Shown: piece after piece, positions 20,258 to 22,203 of the stretch
Layout of the letters: each line of letters begins with the position of its first letter
Numbering within the stretch: position 1 is the first letter of the stretch
DNA from: JBCCHY01 sp039028495
Lineage (GTDB): Bacteria; Patescibacteriota; Saccharimonadia; Saccharimonadales; VXPC01
Direction of reading: 5' to 3'
Assembly: GCA_039028495.1 (NCBI GenBank)
Contig: JBCCHY010000012.1
Location: 1 to 22,203, forward strand
Length of the DNA stretch: 22,203 nt
The notes under the pieces: model-generated
The model's database searches: none
What the model was told of the DNA's origin: nothing
The model's input: the letters and a program-made list of their open reading frames with translations, nothing else
Translations under genes and position numbers: made by a program

Positions 20258-21082
20258 GTGGCTTCAATATCGTTTGAGGCGCTAGGTACAGTCTGGCATA
20301 TAGATTCTGATGTGGATCAGGAGTTTGTAGACGAATGTGAGCTGCTTGCCCGTGATTTTGAGCAGCGCTACAGCCGGTTTTTAGACGACTCGCTGCTATC
20401 GAGACTTAACAGTAATAAACAACTACATGACCCACCAAAAGAAATGGTCGATATGATGCAGTTCGCGGCTGATGCCTATACCCAGACCGCCGGGCTGTTC
20501 AACATCACTGCAGGAAGTGCCCTTGCAAGCCGTGGTTATGGCAAGCTGAATAAAGGGAGGTTGGTTGCGGGCTGGACCAACTCGCTTGAGCTATCTGATG
20601 GTCTAATTAAAATAGGAGACGAGGTTAATCTAGACTTTGGCGGATTTGGTAAGGGTTGGTTGATCGATAACCTCCATGACTATCTGATAGGCTGTGGTGC
20701 AGATTACGTACTAGTAAACGGGGGCGGGGACATCCGGCTGACGTCATCTGATGTGGTTATGATACCGCTGATGATGCCAGGTGATGCAGGCCAAAAGTTT
20801 GCTGACGCCCATATATCTAGTGGTGCACTTGCTTCGTCCTCACCACTCATAAGGTCATGGGGCGACAATAACCACCTAGTAACCTCCGACGGGCAGAGCT
20901 ATAGCGGAGATATAGACCAGCTCAGCGTATTTGCTAAAACCGCTAGAGATGCAGATATGCTTGCTACTGCCTGTATAGTTTCGCCGGATTTTTTGGAGCT
21001 GGCGCAAGAGGGAGGTGCAGAGATCTTGGTTGTGAGTGGTAGCCAGTATCGTGCCACACCTAGCTTCCCTCTGGTAGCTTAA
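20258..21082 (+). CDS. apbE: FAD:protein FMN transferase
   Basis: A 274-residue ApbE that moves FMN from FAD to a Thr of FMN-binding domains. LDFGGFGKG (125-133), VLVNGGGDI (151-159), SSGALASSSP and the metal-site helix KTARDADMLATA (227-238) are the conserved blocks. The start is a GTG one base after the upstream stop; the frame closes five codons further upstream, so there is no room for a signal peptide or lipobox, although most ApbE proteins that serve outer-face domains are exported. It is also shorter than the usual 300-350 residues. The stop shares the TTAA palindrome with that of the converging gene. Confidence 0.93.
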   Translation: MASISFEALGTVWHIDSDVDQEFVDECELLARDFEQRYSRFLDDSLLSRLNSNKQLHDPPKEMVDMMQFAADAYTQTAGLFNITAGSALASRGYGKLNKGRLVAGWTNSLELSDGLIKIGDEVNLDFGGFGKGWLIDNLHDYLIGCGADYVLVNGGGDIRLTSSDVVMIPLMMPGDAGQKFADAHISSGALASSSPLIRSWGDNNHLVTSDGQSYSGDIDQLSVFAKTARDADMLATACIVSPDFLELAQEGGAEILVVSGSQYRATPSFPLVA

Positions 21083-21963
21083 CGAGCTATTAATCTCTTG
21101 ACTGCCTTTTCCGCAATGTCGGCTACTCTGTCCGGGTCTAGACGATCGGTTACTATATCAATAATCTCTTTGTCTTCTTCTGTAACCTCTTTTGGAATGT
21201 AGCGTAGACCAAAGTGTGCATGCATGGCACTCACAAAGTGCTCTACCAGCTCATCCAGCTGAGTCTTACTAACTGGGTGCTCGACAGTTGTTAGTGCAAG
21301 GCGTTTTCTAAGCTCTAGCAGCTCTGTATCCAGATCCAATCTGTACCTAGTAATGCGGCGGGCTTTTTGACACTCAACATTAGGGTTATTGACTTGCTGT
21401 GCCTTTTTCTTAGATAGTGGCTTTAGCAGCCTGATGCCATCATCTCTCACTTTGTCTATGCCTGTATCTACTAGATGCTTGACAGCAACAACAGCTGGAT
21501 TGAAGAGCACGCCGCCAACTAATAGCTCGGCTGCATTTTCAGAACCTTTTAGGACCAGTATTCCGGCTGCTCCGACCGCGGCAGCACCAGATAAACTCGC
21601 CCATCTATGCCTGGTTACATATTCACGACTCCGTTCTACTACAGACCTGTTCGCATAGTCTGCATGTATTCTAACTAGTATTTCTGAGTACTGCAGGGCT
21701 ACGTGATCTATAAAGGCTTTTTCGATTTCTGTTTCGCCACCGCCATGTTGGTCCAAGGTATCGGCTATATATGAAAGATCACGGTGCAGGTCGTAACCAT
21801 AGGCGCGTATTCGCATGCCTAGGCGCTCTTTCTGTGCTATTTCATTACGCAGGTACAGCATATCTACACCTGCGTGTACCAGATCATTTTTGTTGGCTAT
21901 TGTATTTGGCTGCCCATATTTTGGGGCTTTGGGTCGATTGGGCGCCAGGCGCTCAAACAACAT
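21079..21963 (-). CDS. Unknown protein with a central hydrophobic segment
   Basis: A 294-residue protein from the ATG at 21963, which has GGAG seven bases upstream; a TTG eleven codons earlier is less likely. The first 130 residues are helical and charged, the centre (about 134-175, WASLSGAAAVGAAGILVLKG and following) is Ala/Gly-rich and may form a hairpin in the membrane, and the rest is helical and basic. No family recognised. A TACTAT box at 21985-21990 on this strand could be its -10. Its stop overlaps the apbE stop by four bases. Confidence 0.7.
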   Translation of the reverse strand: MLFERLAPNRPKAPKYGQPNTIANKNDLVHAGVDMLYLRNEIAQKERLGMRIRAYGYDLHRDLSYIADTLDQHGGGETEIEKAFIDHVALQYSEILVRIHADYANRSVVERSREYVTRHRWASLSGAAAVGAAGILVLKGSENAAELLVGGVLFNPAVVAVKHLVDTGIDKVRDDGIRLLKPLSKKKAQQVNNPNVECQKARRITRYRLDLDTELLELRKRLALTTVEHPVSKTQLDELVEHFVSAMHAHFGLRYIPKEVTEEDKEIIDIVTDRLDPDRVADIAEKAVKRLIAR

Positions 21964-22020
21964 AGTGAAACTCCATTTCCGCAGATAGTACTGCAATACG
22001 TTCGCAGATTCGTTTCACCT

Positions 22021-22203
22021 CAGTCGTAATTACCGAAGTAAAATAAAGCTACGCTAGTTATTTTTAGTGTAATTTAGCGTGTAATAAGCCAATATTGGTT
22101 GTGAGTCTGCTAAGATCCGTCAATCTTATCTTAATCACACGCTAAATTGTTAAGTATGGCAAACTGCCATAAAGGTATTATAGTACACAAGGGTATACAT
22201 GTC
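22021..22203. other. Intergenic region with nested inverted repeats and a possible promoter
   Basis: AATTTAGCGTGT (22071-22082) is the exact inverse of ACACGCTAAATT (22137-22148). Between them lie the palindrome CCAATATTGG (about 22089-22098) and the hairpin TAAGAT ccgtca ATCTTA (about 22110-22128). Further right, TATGGCA aac TGCCATA (about 22154-22170) stands where a -35 element would be, followed by TATTAT (22176-22181) and an ATG at 22199 that the window cuts after two bases. Operator-like or mobile-element-end roles are both possible. Confidence 0.5.

Noticed and set aside
22199..22203. Start of a gene at the right edge
   Set aside because: Only the ATG and two bases are present; no coding evidence can be given.

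Overview
The window looks like a gene-dense stretch of a small-genome bacterium, most likely Candidatus Saccharibacteria (TM7/Patescibacteria). The pointers are tightly packed or overlapping genes, many short single-span membrane proteins with Ser/Thr-rich linkers, several leaderless-looking promoters with an (often extended) -10 box a few bases before the start codon, and TGA used as a normal stop (LtrA-family and DUF1801 genes), which argues against the code-25 CPR lineages. Assignment to phylum is inference from gene content. No rRNA or marker protein is present to prove it.

Layout. (1) 23-3268, plus strand: a four-gene coupled run made of a mycothiol-dependent-nitroreductase-type DsbA-fold protein, a DUF4230-like membrane-anchored protein, a DUF1361 membrane protein and a protein with an HEAAH zincin motif. 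(2) 3312-5478, plus: DUF1801 protein plus a DrrA/DrrB-type ABC exporter. (3) 5488-8400, minus: a small membrane protein, a uracil-DNA-glycosylase-family protein that appears to start with CTG directly after the fabI stop, an InhA-like enoyl-ACP reductase, and a bactofilin-like surface/membrane protein. (4) 8499-10285, plus: LtrA-family membrane protein overlapped by a gene with a ParB-like motif. (5) 10328-12018, minus: two anchored extracytoplasmic proteins of unknown function. (6) 12125-13224: DM13 redox-domain protein convergent with a flavodoxin-fold NAD(P)H oxidoreductase. (7) 13252-16020: an accessory-looking segment with two related structured repeats flanking an ATP-grasp enzyme and a small unknown gene, several copies of the 3' end of a tRNA-Gln(CUG), the intact tRNA, and a decayed tRNA copy. 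(8) 16075-18294: SF2 helicase. (9) 18349-21082: a divergent pair leading into an extracytosolic flavinylation locus (small membrane protein, two tandem FMN-binding-domain proteins, ApbE), next to an anchored thioredoxin. (10) 21079-21963: unknown protein, followed by a 200-base intergenic region rich in nested inverted repeats.

How the genes may work together. The recurring theme is envelope redox: anchored thioredoxin, anchored DM13 protein, two anchored FMN-domain proteins, ApbE to flavinylate them, and a soluble flavodoxin-fold reductase. No cytochrome or quinone-reducing complex is visible, so the electron donor and acceptor are unknown. Two enzymes (Rv2466c-like and InhA-like) have an actinobacterial look, which would fit transfer from an actinobacterial host.
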